A stretch of 64,000 nt of DNA from positions 186,001-250,000 of the forward strand of contig BAAHQB010000207.1 in assembly GCA_054601695.1 (NCBI GenBank). The letters are read 5' to 3'. Source of the stretch: Amorphochlora amoebiformis (lineage: Eukaryota > Cercozoa > Chlorarachniophyceae). Positions 1 through 45,778 of the stretch are shown here, piece after piece. Both the position numbers and the translations under genes were made by a program. Position 1 is the stretch's first letter, and every line of letters starts with the position of its first letter. The notes under the pieces were generated by a model. It was not told where the DNA came from, searched no databases, and saw only the letters and a list, made by a program, of their open reading frames with translations.

Positions 1-72
1 CCTCCTCTCTCTCTTCTCTCTCTCTCTCTCTTCTCTCTTCTCTCTCTCTCTCTCTCTCTTCCCACTCTCTCT

Positions 73-135
<63 letters not shown>

Positions 136-270
136 CTCTCAGTCTCTTCTCTCTCTCTCTCTTCTCTCTCTCTCCCTCTTCTCTCTCTCTCCCTCTTCTC
201 TCTCTCCCTCTTCTCTCTCTCTCTCTCTTCTCTCTCTCTTCTCTCTCTCTCTTCTCTCTCTCTTTCTCTT
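1..270. repeat. (CT)n low-complexity tract
   Basis: The first 270 bases are almost pure CT with occasional TTCT or CCT interruptions. On the minus strand this is a GA-rich tract directly after the stop codon of the TMEM231-like gene, so it probably is that gene's 3' untranslated region or flank. No other feature is visible in it. Confidence 0.9.
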
Positions 271-9595
<9,325 letters not shown>

Positions 9596-9775
9596 GGAAT
9601 TCCCTTCCAGAGGGGGGGGGGGGCGGAAAAAGGAGTTCGGATTTTGGAAATCTGACTCGATTCGGTAAAGTTTGCCGAAGAATTAACGGAATTAAGAGAT
9701 ACTAACTCCATTTTGGGCTCCGGAGGGAAGAATTCCCGAATCGGAGACACGCGGGCTTCGCAGCTGAGAAAAAGC
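9596..9775. promoter_or_regulatory. Putative bidirectional promoter, TMEM231-like / CS-cyclophilin
   Basis: 180 bp between two divergent start codons. It contains a G run (11-12 G near 9612), CGGTAAA (9664-9670) followed by TTTGCCG, and no (TA)n. The same heptamer (as TTTACCG) occurs twice in the RPS29/VOC promoter. Function is inferred from the head-to-head layout only. Confidence 0.5.
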
Positions 9776-11671
9776 ATGTCCGTTGAGTGCGATGGATACA
9801 CTTGGGAACAATATCGTGACGAAGGTAACTATTGTTCCCAGCTCCTTCGTGAAATCGGCGAAAATTTAGGGAAGAATATTGTACATCTATCTCTTCTCCA
9901 CGGGTGTGCTGATTTTTTTTTTTGCTTGTGTCTATTGTCGTGCAGATGAGAAGCTAGGGATGATTAAGGTTCTTCGCCTTTCGATCTGCATCCCGAAGAT
10001 TGGGCTCGTGCAGCAAACTTTGATAATACGTCCTCTTAATGTGGTCAGGTTGTCATCCCAATCGGGCCAAGCGTAAAATCCAAACAGATTAAGCTCACGC
10101 TAAAGCCCACCCAAATTCACCTCGCGATCGACGGAAAGACTCGTCTGGAAGGCAAGCTGCACAATAAGTGTCAGGTGAACAGAGTCAATCGTCACTAACT
10201 ATTGGGTTTGATGAGGCATGGTCTCACACGTTCGAATTTCTTTGTTTGGTGCGCTGTTGGGGGGCGATCTCAGAGCGGAGAGAGCACGTGGGAGATTGAT
10301 ACAGTCGATGGGAAGCGGTCCCTGATTCTTCTTATCGTGAAGCGAGAGGTGCCCTTACCCGTGGCATAAATTACCCTATCTAACGACGAAAATTTTCGGC
10401 AGGAATACGACCAATGGGGATACTTCCTCGACAAAGAGAACGTTCCTCCCGATATGACCATTACCGTAAGAAAGCACGCAAGAAAACCCACCCATCTGAA
10501 GCCCACCTGATTCAAGAACCCTGCCAGGACAAGGTTTTCTTCGATATCTCCATCGACGAACAAAAAATTGGGAGAATTGTCATGGGTCTGTACGGCAAGC
10601 AGGTGCTTGAAATTACACCAGATTTGAGTAGGAAAAAATGTCATCGTTCTATTTAGGTTCCCAAGACTGTGGAAAACTTCCGTGCTCTTTGCACGGGAGA
10701 GAAGGGTATCGGGAAAAAGGGCAAGCCGCTCCATTACAAGGGCTCCAAGTTCCATAGAATCATCCCTACGTTCATGTCGGAAACCAAAATAACCCAAATT
10801 TCAACCCCAACTCCAACACTGGACCAATTATCTCAGGTGCCAGGGAGGCGACTTCACTGACGGCGACGGCAAGGTTGGGACATATTCCTTAAGGTCCGGC
10901 AAAGCTGATCTGATCTGATATCCTAATAATAGGGTGGTGAATCGATCTACGGGGAGAAGTTTGACGACGAAAACTTCAAGATTACTCATGACGTATGCTC
11001 TCACATCAAATCTAACTTTGGCACTGCATGCTTGAGCTGAATGTCTCGAACTGTGTATTCAGTGCGAGGGTCTTCTGTCCATGGCCAATGCTGGCCCCGG
11101 TACGAACGGCTCTCAGTTCTTCATTACGGTTGCGGCTACCCATCACCTCGACGGCAAGTATGTGATCCGTAGTTTTCTCATAAGTCGATACGCAATACTA
11201 CTACATTGTACTCATACACAATAAACGTCAATATGTACACACACATGTGGATATTTACACACACACATATACATACATATATATATATATATATTATTTT
11301 ATATGTAATTTATATATGTATGTGTATATATATCATGTACATGCGTATATGTATACGTATTTTGTTTTGTACTCTAATTTATACATGTACATATATATGT
11401 ATACATATATATATATATATATATATACATATATATTTTATATGTATCCACTAATATATAAAAATATATGTGTATATATAGATAATATATAATATATATA
11501 TATATGTACATGTATATATTCTGTATGTATGTGTATGTAAAGGTATGTTATACATACATATATTTTTAGATATAATATCTAAGCTTAAAAAAAAATAAAA
11601 GAGAAGATATGCATATATATATATAGAAATATTACATTTATACATAAATATACAATACATATGTGTCAAAT

Positions 11672-11708
<37 letters not shown>

Positions 11709-11735
11709 GTAAATATACATACATAATATATATAT

Positions 11736-11802
<67 letters not shown>

Positions 11803-11854
11803 CATATATATTGTATGTGTGTATATATATTTAAATGTATGTCATATACATATA

Positions 11855-11901
<47 letters not shown>

Positions 11902-12169
11902 ATGTATATATATGTATGTATGTCATTTTTTTGCATATTTTTTTAACTTTTTCGTATAAATGCACACACGTAAATGTATATCTATATAAGGTATAAATGT
12001 ATTTTATACATATATAAATATATATATATATATATATAAATATATTCTATATATATATATATATATATATGTAGATATAATATACATATAATATATATCT
12101 ATGTATATACATACATATACATAGAGTTATGAACACGAAAACAGATACATATATGTGTGCGTATATACA

Positions 12170-12209
<40 letters not shown>

Positions 12210-12646
12210 ATGTATATATGTGTATAATATATATATATATATATGTGTGTGTGTAGTAAATCTCTATATAGGTATAAATAAATATATATACATATAATAT
12301 ATGCTATTGTATGTACAAGAACACGCATACATGGTATTTACGTAAACTATAATGAAGGTAAATATAATATATATTCGCATACACATAAATAAAATAAAAA
12401 TGGGAATCATACAAACCTGTAATCATTAAACGTGCCATCATTCACACACTAGATGGAACATATATGCAAGTCTATTCTCATGCGTAAGCAGTATTGTTCT
12501 TATGTTTTGTGTTATCCAGACACGTGGTTTTTGGCAAGGTTCTAAGCGGTTACACGGAAGTCGTCCAGAAGATGGAAAAGGTCGGCTCAAGTGGTGGGGA
12601 GGTTTCCAAGCCCGTTGTGATCGAGGACTGCGGGATCCTTGAATAG
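9776..12646 (+). CDS. CS (p23/NudC-like) domain-cyclophilin fusion, peptidyl-prolyl isomerase
   Basis: Eleven exons, 282 aa: 9776-9824, 9946-9968, 10049-10174, 10274-10348, 10403-10465, 10528-10602, 10657-10775, 10837-10873, 10933-10992, 11063-11157, 12520-12646. Residues 1-112 read as a CS domain (GYTWEQY near the start, [40 protein letters not shown]). Residues 113-282 are a complete cyclophilin ([50 protein letters not shown]). Catalytic Arg171, Phe176 and Gln179 are present. The Trp that contacts cyclosporin (CypA W121) is His237. The [16 protein letters not shown] insertion is the divergent-cyclophilin loop. CS domains bind Hsp90 or act as co-chaperones, so a folding role is expected. 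Introns 1-9 are short (60-120 nt) and non-repetitive; intron 10 is 1.36 kb of (TA)n. ATG 9776 is chosen because the upstream in-frame extension has no ATG. Confidence 0.93.
11158..12519. repeat. (TA)n-rich intron 10 of the CS-cyclophilin gene
   Basis: 1.36 kb of TATA, TATG and TACA microsatellite with short unique patches. No coding segment, exon echo or RNA gene was recognised in it. It interrupts the codon for the Lys in LDGKH. Confidence 0.85.
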
Positions 12647-13197
12647 ATAACGGATAGGACATCGGCTCCATAAACTCAGGCAACTCCATGCATGGGTCCC
12701 GGTCTAGTAGCTTGAACAAGCCGGCTATAGCTAGTAGAGCGCGACTAGATATCGATAGATAAGAGCGCGATTAGATTTCGGTAGGAATGCCTTGCAGCTG
12801 TAGCGCGATTAGATAGAAGTCGTTATTCACTGTGGCTAACGAGCCAATGCTAAGGCTGGCATGTAATTAATTTTTAACTTTCAGCACTAGCCGTACACTA
12901 GACATCCAATGAAGCAACCTACGTAACTCGTTATTCATAGTTATTTAAGTTCCACATGTACAATCTAGACAATACCTAGAATACCTAGAATGCTAGAATA
13001 TGTATACTAGATATCTGGATATAGTCGATTGCGAATTCATCTAGATTCATATAGGTCATAATTATGCTAATTATACTAATACTAGAAAATACTCATGTAA
13101 TTTTCAGGTAATAAAACCAGTAGCTCGCGCTGGGATTTTTTGAACGGTCTATGACTAGTATGATTCGAAACTTAGAAATAAACTGGGTTCATGCTAA
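12647..13197. other. Convergent intergenic spacer, CS-cyclophilin / COQ3
   Basis: 550 bp between two stop codons on opposite strands. It has no long (TA)n but several imperfect short direct repeats: GCGCGAYTAGAT at about 12738, 12765 and 12803, and CTAGA-type words from 12960 to 13060. It must hold both 3' ends. AATAAA occurs at 13112 region only as AATAAAAC; no terminator-like signal is certain. Confidence 0.6.
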
Positions 13198-13495
13198 TTA
13201 GATCTTGGAAATATGCACGATATAGTTGACCTGGTGGTCCGAAGGATCCAAGCCCCAGCGGACACGAAATGGGTCGTACTTGATTCCGCAGACATCCTCT
13301 ATGACCACTGCCGAGTCTGCTTCTGACTTACCGAGCTGATTCAGGACCTGCGATATAAATAAGTTATTTTGGAGGAAGAGAGACAGTTGGTATGACCTCG
13401 AAGTCTTCGTAGTGCGCGACCATGGCGGAGATTTCATCTGAATATATTTGGTTTGGTATACATGCGTAACATAACGCTTGCGTACGTACTTTGCA

Positions 13496-13553
<58 letters not shown>

Positions 13554-13865
13554 TTATTTGAACGTATATTGCATTTGTATCAAAACAGTTAGCGAGACTA
13601 TTACGATTAGCCTTAAGCCTATGCTACGGTTACAACTATCGTTAGGATGACATGACCATGTATGATATGGAGGTATATGTAAACATATGTATACCTGTAT
13701 GTGTATATAATATGTATCATTGGTTATGATAAAACACTAACTATGCTCAACCCTAACCCTATTTCCCAACCTTGTTAACCACATATATATATATATATAC
13801 ATACATAATAAAATTTCATACCGGTATAAGTATACGTATAAATACATGTATACATAAATACCTAA

Positions 13866-13899
<34 letters not shown>

Positions 13900-13902
13900 C
13901 TA

Positions 13903-13943
<41 letters not shown>

Positions 13944-13986
13944 TTGTATGTAAATATATTATATATATATATGGATTTATATATTT

Positions 13987-14057
<71 letters not shown>

Positions 14058-14141
14058 TACACACAGACCCAAAATCCAATGGATTACCTGGAGTGACAAA
14101 CTTATTCCACTCGTGAGTGCCTCTTGGTACCAACCTAATAT

Positions 14142-14183
<42 letters not shown>

Positions 14184-14296
14184 TATGTACATATGTATAT
14201 ATGTTAAAAAGATACACACACACATACACACACACATATATACATATATGTACATATATAATGTAATGTGTACTTACATACATATTAAAACTATAA

Positions 14297-14332
<36 letters not shown>

Positions 14333-14407
14333 GCTATAGTTGAGAATACGTAAATATGTACATATGTATAAATATGTTTTTTATGTCATTAAAAATACGT
14401 GCAAATA

Positions 14408-14459
<52 letters not shown>

Positions 14460-14613
14460 TATACAACGTACATGTAATAATACATTTATATTATATATAT
14501 ATATATATACACATGTACATGTATGTATATATGTATCTATTGCACATACACTCATGTATCTATGTACATGCGTGCATACATGCATACATATTCACATATA
14601 TACATATATATAT

Positions 14614-14664
<51 letters not shown>

Positions 14665-14915
14665 ATGTATAATACATGTACATACACATACATACATATA
14701 TATATACATATATGTACATATATATATATATATATAACTATGTTCTACATTACCCCATAACATACTCTGCAGCCCCTATGGCCAGCGCATAACTCAATAG
14801 GGTCCGATTTAACGTACACACGAACATAGCGCCCCCAGGCTTACATTAGAGGTTTGGATTCAATATAGATATACTGATATATATATATATATATATATAG
14901 ATTATTTATTTATAT

Positions 14916-14947
<32 letters not shown>

Positions 14948-15135
14948 GTATATGTGTATATATATATATATTATATACGTACATACGCGCATAGAGCCCC
15001 CAGGCTTACAATTAGAGGTTTGGATTCAATATAGATATATAGATATACACATATATACACATATATATGTAAATATATATATATATATATTTGTGTTTAT
15101 ATGTATATATGTATAATATATATATATATATGTAT

Positions 15136-15166
<31 letters not shown>

Positions 15167-15244
15167 TATATACATACATACGAGCATAGCGCCCCCAGGC
15201 TTACAATTAGAGGTTTGAATTCAATATATCATTATATATATTGA

Positions 15245-15275
<31 letters not shown>

Positions 15276-15468
15276 TATATGCATGTTTTGGTTTGCACAC
15301 GTACATGCGAACATAGCGCCTCCAGGCTTACAAATTCTTGGATTTAGTATATATATATATATATGTTTATATGTATATGTTTATATATAAACGTATGTAT
15401 ATATGTATGTATATGTATATATACACATACATATATATACACATACAATACATATATATATATATATG

Positions 15469-15505
<37 letters not shown>

Positions 15506-15555
15506 CATGTTTTGTTTTGCACACGTACACACGAACATCGCGTATATAAAAATAT

Positions 15556-15594
<39 letters not shown>

Positions 15595-15707
15595 ACTTAT
15601 ATATGAAAGCATATTTCCATAGATACATTTTTATATATATCTATATACATATGTATAAAATATAGTATATATATATACATATATAGATATAGACATAATA
15701 TATATAT

Positions 15708-15776
<69 letters not shown>

Positions 15777-16205
15777 CAGAAGGGAGAGGCAGGAGCAGAG
15801 AAAGTGTGTTTGGTCTGGCACGTGTTCGATTATATCCAGGGCAGTAATCTGATTATATGATAGGTCTGGCACGTGTTCGATTATATCCAGGGCAGTAATC
15901 TGATTATATGATAGCTAGATACTTTAATGTCATTGATTATGATTGCTAGATATTTCAAATATTGATTATGATTGATTGCTAGATATTTCAAATGTTTGAT
16001 TGTGCTTGCTAGATAGTTTAGTGTCCCCTGAGCGATATAAGGAACTGATGAATATGTGAAGTCATATATATATATATATATCTACATATAATAATATGTA
16101 TATATATTTGTACATATATGTATGATGAATATTTCATTTCATATATATATATATATATATATTTGGGTATATGTATATAATATATACATTAATAGTTATA
16201 TGTAA

Positions 16206-16250
<45 letters not shown>

Positions 16251-16337
16251 AATATACAAGTATACGTTTTTGATCTGACACGTGTTTGATAATAGGTGAT
16301 ATGAGTATGATTACTACATATTTCTATATGTGAAATC

Positions 16338-16383
<46 letters not shown>

Positions 16384-16385
16384 TT

Positions 16386-16439
<54 letters not shown>

Positions 16440-16498
16440 ATTTGGTACAGCACATGTTTGATATCGATATCAAAGGCGTTCATGTGCATATGATTTCT

Positions 16499-16536
<38 letters not shown>

Positions 16537-16964
16537 TAGGTATATATATAATGTATAATATATAATATACACATATATATACACATATATATACAAGTGT
16601 GTGTTGAAATTCTATAAATATATATATATATATATATTTTGGAATTCTATACCACGTCGAAAGAACCTCTACTTTCGGATAGAGATTCCACTGTGCCAAC
16701 CTGTTATATATTACTATGTATATAATATATATCATATATCATATATATATATATTTCAATATATATGTATATATATATTTTACATATACAGATATAAATA
16801 CACATGCATATGTATAGCATGTATAGAAATATATAATATATATATATTTTTATATATATATATATATATATATGTATATGTATATGTATGTATATCGGAT
16901 AGAGATTCCACTGTGCCAACCTGTTATATATATATTACTATGTATATAATATATATCATATATC

Positions 16965-16995
<31 letters not shown>

Positions 16996-17073
16996 TGTTT
17001 ATATATATATATGTATATATATATTTTACATATACATATATAAATACACATGCATATATATAGCATGTATAGA

Positions 17074-17110
<37 letters not shown>

Positions 17111-17195
17111 GTATATATATCGAATAGAGATTCCACTGTGCCAACCTGTTATATATATATATATATTACTATGTATATAATATATATCATATATC

Positions 17196-17261
<66 letters not shown>

Positions 17262-17337
17262 ACATATATGTATATATATTCTACATGTACATATATAAAT
17301 ACACATGCATATATATATATATATATAACATGTATAG

Positions 17338-17373
<36 letters not shown>

Positions 17374-17590
17374 GATAGAGATTCCACTGTGCCAACCTGT
17401 TATATATATTATTATATATAATATATATCATATATTATATATATATATATATTTTGCTTATACACATACACATATATATATATATATATATATATAGCAT
17501 GTATAGAAATATACATATATATATATATATATATAGTACTTAGTGTACCTCGTATCTAAGAGAGACTGAGCTATCCTCACCAATGAGTCC

Positions 17591-17641
<51 letters not shown>

Positions 17642-17930
17642 TTGTTTGTATGATATAAATAAATATGGAAATTAAATATATATATATATATATTTCTATA
17701 TATATATATATAAATATTTATACAATCCATATATATATGTATATTTATATGTATACTATATCTATATTTATATTATGTATACTACATATTACACATATAC
17801 GTATATATTTCTATGTACATTTAATATCTATGCGTGTATACGCTGAATAAATATGCATACGTATATTCATATGCATGTGCATATATATATATATATATAT
17901 ATATGTATAGTATGTATATACATGCAATTA

Positions 17931-17964
<34 letters not shown>

Positions 17965-17982
17965 CACTCACATTTAGATACA

Positions 17983-18015
<33 letters not shown>

Positions 18016-18034
18016 TTATATATATATATGTATA

Positions 18035-18115
<81 letters not shown>

Positions 18116-18220
18116 GTAGAAATAAACTAGTTATACCTGTAGATTCCGCATGCTTTGTGGCCGCCCCAATTGCCTCTGAAACACAAGTATCAATTCACAA
18201 TAAAACACTACATATTAATA

Positions 18221-18258
<38 letters not shown>

Positions 18259-18538
18259 TGTGTGTATATACATATATGTGTATATATGTGTGTACATATT
18301 TATACATACACACATATATACACACACATATATATATATATATATATATGGATATTTACACATATATATATATAGGATTAGGGACCATAAATATACATAA
18401 AGGATCTGGTCTCTCTCAAAAACACTCAGCAAATATATATATTCATGTATATGTATATAATATATATATGACTATAATATAATACATTTTATATGTGAAT
18501 ATAATATGTTGTATATGTATGTACACATATATATTTAC

Positions 18539-18581
<43 letters not shown>

Positions 18582-18761
18582 TGTATAATTCTATCCATAC
18601 ACGCAAACACATGTATGCATGTACACATACCATACATACACATACATACATACATACATATTATAGTAGATATGCACTAAGTTACCTTCGGAGGCATCCA
18701 GTCCTAAGACATCAGCACCTATTCCCGCTAGGCTTTCAGAGGCGAAACCACCCCCACATCT

Positions 18762-18800
<39 letters not shown>

Positions 18801-18821
18801 CATATATTTCTAATACAGATG

Positions 18822-18858
<37 letters not shown>

Positions 18859-18918
18859 AATTTGAATCTCAATGAAATATATTTATTATACATATATGAA
18901 TATATGTGTATTTATATG

Positions 18919-18963
<45 letters not shown>

Positions 18964-19040
18964 ATTATATTATATATATACATATATATAATTTACCCGA
19001 TATCGAGCACTTTGAGTCCGCTTAAGGGTCGTTCTTTGGC

Positions 19041-19082
<42 letters not shown>

Positions 19083-19103
19083 TAATATATATATATCTGT
19101 ATG

Positions 19104-19160
<57 letters not shown>

Positions 19161-19227
19161 ATTATGTACACTTTAAATTTATATGTACAGATACATTTCC
19201 ACACAATCTAACAATAAATCAAAACAT

Positions 19228-19265
<38 letters not shown>

Positions 19266-19380
19266 GAATACTTATTTGATATATTGTTCTGATGACCTGA
19301 TAGAGTCCCAAATTGCATTTGGAGGCGATGCCGAACATACCTTATTCGAGCCTTTGAAATAAATATAGATACATGTATTG

Positions 19381-19438
<58 letters not shown>

Positions 19439-19558
19439 GTATATATGTACATATATCCAATTCAAACACGGTCAAACCCAAAACTAGCTCTAACTTCAAC
19501 AAAATCATATTTAATTAAAATGGGTATATATATATATATATATGTATGTATGTGTGTA

Positions 19559-19654
<96 letters not shown>

Positions 19655-19807
19655 GTGTGTAGAGTTTACACCGGATTCATAAGACGTAACATCCCCTGCG
19701 GCCCATTAGGATCCCACCACCTAATATATAATATATATATATATATATATTATATGTATATACATATAAAATATATGTACATATTTGTGTAACACTCGTA
19801 CACACAA

Positions 19808-19842
<35 letters not shown>

Positions 19843-19843
19843 C

Positions 19844-19880
<37 letters not shown>

Positions 19881-19953
19881 TCATGTATATATATATATAT
19901 ATATTATATGTATATATATTTTGGAAATAAATAAAGAAATATATGTGTGTATG

Positions 19954-20005
<52 letters not shown>

Positions 20006-20432
20006 CATATACATATACATATGCATACATGTATTGATAAAATTTGAAGTATACACATGTATATGTACATGATATATGTAAGTATATACACTAATTATTT
20101 ACATATTATATAATATTTAAAATGTGTTTATATGAAGAGATATATGTGTATTTTAGTGACGTACATAGGATTTTACATATCTACACCTATATACATATAT
20201 TATGTACATGTGCATGTACATTTAATACATCAATACATCGAAGACTAAATCCATTGACATCCCCATACAGCGGAAATATTCCATCCCCCCCCCCTCCCAA
20301 ATAAAATTACTGTTCAGCAAGCTTCCCAAACTTCCTTATCTCATTTGGGTCGACATTGCGCGATAAGGCCCGTTTTCCGTGCCGGAAGGGCTTCACCATC
20401 CGGGCCCCTCCAATGCGCATCCAAAAGGCCAT
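13198..20432 (-). CDS. COQ3: Ubiquinone biosynthesis O-methyltransferase COQ3, mitochondrial
   Basis: Thirteen exons, 290 aa: 20311-20432, 19672-19720, 19297-19351, 18997-19042, 18686-18759, 18137-18175, 17549-17589, 16653-16700, 15774-15848, 14754-14839, 14088-14134, 13397-13437, 13198-13347. It is a SAM-dependent methyltransferase that performs both O-methylation steps of ubiquinone synthesis. Seen: a basic presequence ([20 protein letters not shown]), the family opening [23 protein letters not shown] motif I VLDIGCGGG (87-95), acidic motif [51 protein letters not shown], and the family C-terminus [20 protein letters not shown]. The length matches mitochondrial COQ3. The matrix side of the inner membrane is expected. 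Introns are (TA)n-rich and contain echoes of exons 8, 9 and 10. An upstream in-frame extension runs beyond 20432 but crosses the promoter and was not used. Confidence 0.95.
14976..15546 (-). repeat. Echoes of the 5' edge of COQ3 exon 10
   Basis: Copies near 14979-15035, 15174-15226, 15299-15346 and a stub at 15524-15545 repeat the acceptor and first ~20 nt of the exon at 14754-14839 (sense TTGTAAG then CCTGGGGGCGCTATG) plus ~30 nt of intron. All are upstream of the real exon with (TA)n between. The start of each unit is conserved and the rest decays outward. Confidence 0.85.
15812..15913 (-). repeat. Perfect 51-bp tandem duplication across the COQ3 exon 9 splice acceptor
   Basis: Positions 15812-15862 and 15863-15913 are identical and head-to-tail with nothing between. 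Each holds 14 intron bases ending in CAG and the first 37 exon bases. Two identical 3' splice sites therefore sit 51 nt apart. Using the distal one would insert 17 codons in frame (adding [17 protein letters not shown]) without a stop. More decayed echoes of the same edge lie near 16270-16295 and 16450-16475. Confidence 0.92.
16896..17402 (-). repeat. Three echoes of the 5' edge of COQ3 exon 8
   Basis: Copies at 16896-16932, 17121-17155 and 17372-17405 repeat the acceptor and first ~25 nt of the exon at 16653-16700 (sense AACAG then GTTGGCACAGTGG), each followed by the same ATATATCAT-type intron segment. Only the copy at 16653-16700 continues to a donor. Each echo breaks off into (TA)n after about nine codons. 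Confidence 0.9.
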
Positions 20433-20623
20433 CGTGTCACGGGGTGTGTCACTTTTGGAAGAACACGTGTCTGTGGATTTTGATATCACAGAATGCAAAT
20501 ATTGATATCTGATGTAGAATCCCCGATAATCTCGGGGGTTATTATCAATAGTACCGGTATTTTGGACGGAAGATATTTTTAACACGTCGTCACTAAGTGT
20601 GACACGTGACTGTGCGATATCAC
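20433..20623. promoter_or_regulatory. Putative bidirectional promoter, COQ3 / dihydroxyacetone kinase
   Basis: 191 bp between divergent ATGs. Two CACGTG palindromes (20464-20469 and 20603-20608) lie near each end, and a perfect stem CCCCGA-TAATC-TCGGGG (20521-20537) sits in the middle. There is no (TA)n. CACGTG is the classic bHLH/bZIP site; regulation by such a factor is inference. Confidence 0.5.
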
Positions 20624-39650
<19,027 letters not shown>

Positions 39651-39838
39651 TCGAGGGTCATCTATGTACCCCACAACTTACATGCATTCGTGACAATTCA
39701 ATGCAGTAATTTGAATTTCTGCTTGCATATGTGTTTGGTTCTCGAATGATGCCAGTGCTGAGTCTATGCTCGCTCTAGTAAATCATACTTGGACTCTATC
39801 GCGGAGTCTAGTGGTGGGCCTCTTGTGTCTGAGTATAC

Positions 39839-39912
<74 letters not shown>

Positions 39913-40724
39913 ATATATATATTTATTACACACGAAGAAAAATGCATCATCTAACTAGTATATAAAGACGCACGTATACAATTATGTTATCATCATGAAA
40001 TGACGTACTTGACAGTACATAACTATATAAATACATCGTTCATTACTATCGTACGATATAGTCTCAGGCTAGATCTAGTAGATAGAGTGAGATACAATCG
40101 ACACTAATAAATATATCCGCGATATCGGAAGACTTGTGAAGAAAAAAGCTTGTATGAGAGACATAACTTGGCAAGTTTCTAACAACGGCTAGCCAACTTC
40201 CACGTACCCACACGACGAACAATACCTCGAGGCACTCTCGCGAATGGCTACGACTCTTTTCCCCGAAACCACCCCCTGTAGAGGGCGAATGTGCATTTGT
40301 GTATACTACTAGTACTAGTACATCACATCAACCAATCCGAATCCCGCTGACATGTGCAATGGCCCCATACGATAACATCCGTCGAAGGGGTTAGAGGAGG
40401 CGCATGTTAGATAGGGAGGAGAAGAAGTGAGGAGGTAGAAACCATGGTAAGGGTGGACGGAGGTGGCTTGGGTCCAGGAGTGATTTAGTTGTACTGGGAC
40501 AATGGATTTAGAGTCAAATTTTGGCACGGAATATTTGGTTAGTGGAGGGTGCATACATGAGGATTAGTGGAGGGTGCATACATGAGGATTAGAGGGAAGA
40601 CAGGATTATGTGAGACACGGGTAAGGAACACGCAGGAGGGGACTTCTTACCATTATCAAAAAAAATCATTCCTCAGTAGTCGGGGGAGGAGGGAAAGCGG
40701 GAAAAATAGTATCATCTTTAAATG
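39651..40724. other. Convergent intergenic spacer, DAK / RPS29
   Basis: 1.07 kb between opposing stop codons. It has one (TA)n block (39842-39920), otherwise ordinary sequence. A 25-bp unit TTAGTGGAGGGTGCATACAT+GAGGA occurs twice in tandem at about 40539-40588. No coding segment with splice-compatible phase was recognised. Confidence 0.6.
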
Positions 40725-40979
40725 TTATACCTTCTTGAATCCAATTTTGCTCGCGCGCTCACGGAAGCAACGACGGCAAACGTTAAGGCCGTACTTTCTA
40801 ATAAGCCCTTGACGGGCGCCGCAGACGCGGCTGAAGGAAAACATAGGCACAATCAGACCCAAAAAATAGCCCAAGTTCATCCTTAGTCCCCCTTCAACAC
40901 TCCTCCATTCATCTTACCAGGCGCGGGAGCCCTTTCCGAACTTACGAGTGTGCGAATACCAAGTTGCCTGGACGACCAT
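40725..40979 (-). CDS. RPS29: Ribosomal protein uS14 (eukaryotic S29)
   Basis: Two exons, 40918-40979 and 40725-40830, 55 aa. It is the smallest zinc-ribbon protein of the 40S subunit, near the decoding head. Seen: [19 protein letters not shown], then [17 protein letters not shown] and IGFKKV at the end. Two CxxC pairs (CRVC and CRRC) form the zinc site; the first Cys codon is split by the 87-nt intron (GTAAGA...CTTCAG). Length and motif order match the family exactly. It is divergent from the VOC gene with 95 bp between start codons. Confidence 0.96.
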
Positions 40980-41074
40980 GGTTGCGATGTGTGGCGGACT
41001 TCGGCGATTTACCGAAATAATAAAATTGAACAATTTACCGATATCGTTGTGATGTCCGGGTGGGACATGTGACA
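40980..41074. promoter_or_regulatory. Putative bidirectional promoter, RPS29 / VOC enzyme
   Basis: Only 95 bp separate the two ATGs. It contains two direct copies of a GATTTACCGA / AATTTACCGA word (41007-41017 and 41032-41042). The reverse of its core (CGGTAAA) also occurs in the TMEM231-like/cyclophilin promoter. The role is inferred from position. Confidence 0.5.
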
Positions 41075-44436
<3,362 letters not shown>

Positions 44437-44501
44437 TACAGCCGCAACGAGGTCCGCTTCGTCACAAGTTATAGCACTATAAACGATGTCCATTTGATTT
44501 G

Positions 44502-44560
<59 letters not shown>

Positions 44561-45304
44561 GGCCACAGTCTTAACTCTAGTAACTATCCAGACAATCTCA
44601 AGATGTCTAGTATCAAGACGTCTCTATGCACTGCTCAATATTAGCTCTATAGCGGGTCGGGTGAGTGATTATCATCATGCCATTATGACTGCAGTAATAA
44701 TTATCTGCCTAAGAGTATCTAGAACATGAATAGTAAGACCGAATTCTTGAGTATGAAAAATTCAATTTAGATTAGGCTGCGTACCTAGGTACCAGGGGCA
44801 AGCTAGATTACGGTAAGGTCAATTCTAGGGTTTGCAGTTGCTGAGCATGATCAATGAATTCAATGCTATTTTAATTACTTCGACCTACTTTCGCACTCAA
44901 GCTTCTCTAAGCCACGGCGACTCTAGCTCACGCCTTCGGAACTAAAGTGGGGTTCATTGTACATGGTGGGGGAGTGGAGGTGTTTGCTGCAGAGAGGGAC
45001 GTCGTTAGATGGAGGGATATTTGGGGAGAAAGTGGGTCACATGACGGTGGAAGCTAGCTCTCCCTTCTTAGTCAGCTGAAAAGAAGGAGAATCACATATG
45101 AAAATAATACATGTATTTATTATACGTTGTTACGTCTCTAAAATACAAACAGTTACACAAAATTGCATACGTATAAAAATATTAAGTTCTTGTTTATATC
45201 ATACATGTTTATATATATACATATCTAAATGAAGGTACACATCTTTAATATACATATAAATATATGTTGTTACATACACATCTAACATATATATGAATAG
45301 AATA

Positions 45305-45358
<54 letters not shown>

Positions 45359-45458
45359 ACACAAATATACAGAAATGATATAAATGCATATATGTATATA
45401 TATTTATATGATGTGTATGTATATATACATAAAGTAGAGTATGTATGTATATACGTAC

Positions 45459-45491
<33 letters not shown>

Positions 45492-45531
45492 TGTTTCGTT
45501 ACATGATTACTTCTGACTCATTTACAGAATA

Positions 45532-45582
<51 letters not shown>

Positions 45583-45609
45583 GTTTATGTATATATTCAT
45601 TACACGCAC

Positions 45610-45653
<44 letters not shown>

Positions 45654-45683
45654 TGTATCTAACATGTATATAAAAAATATGCA

Positions 45684-45778
<95 letters not shown>

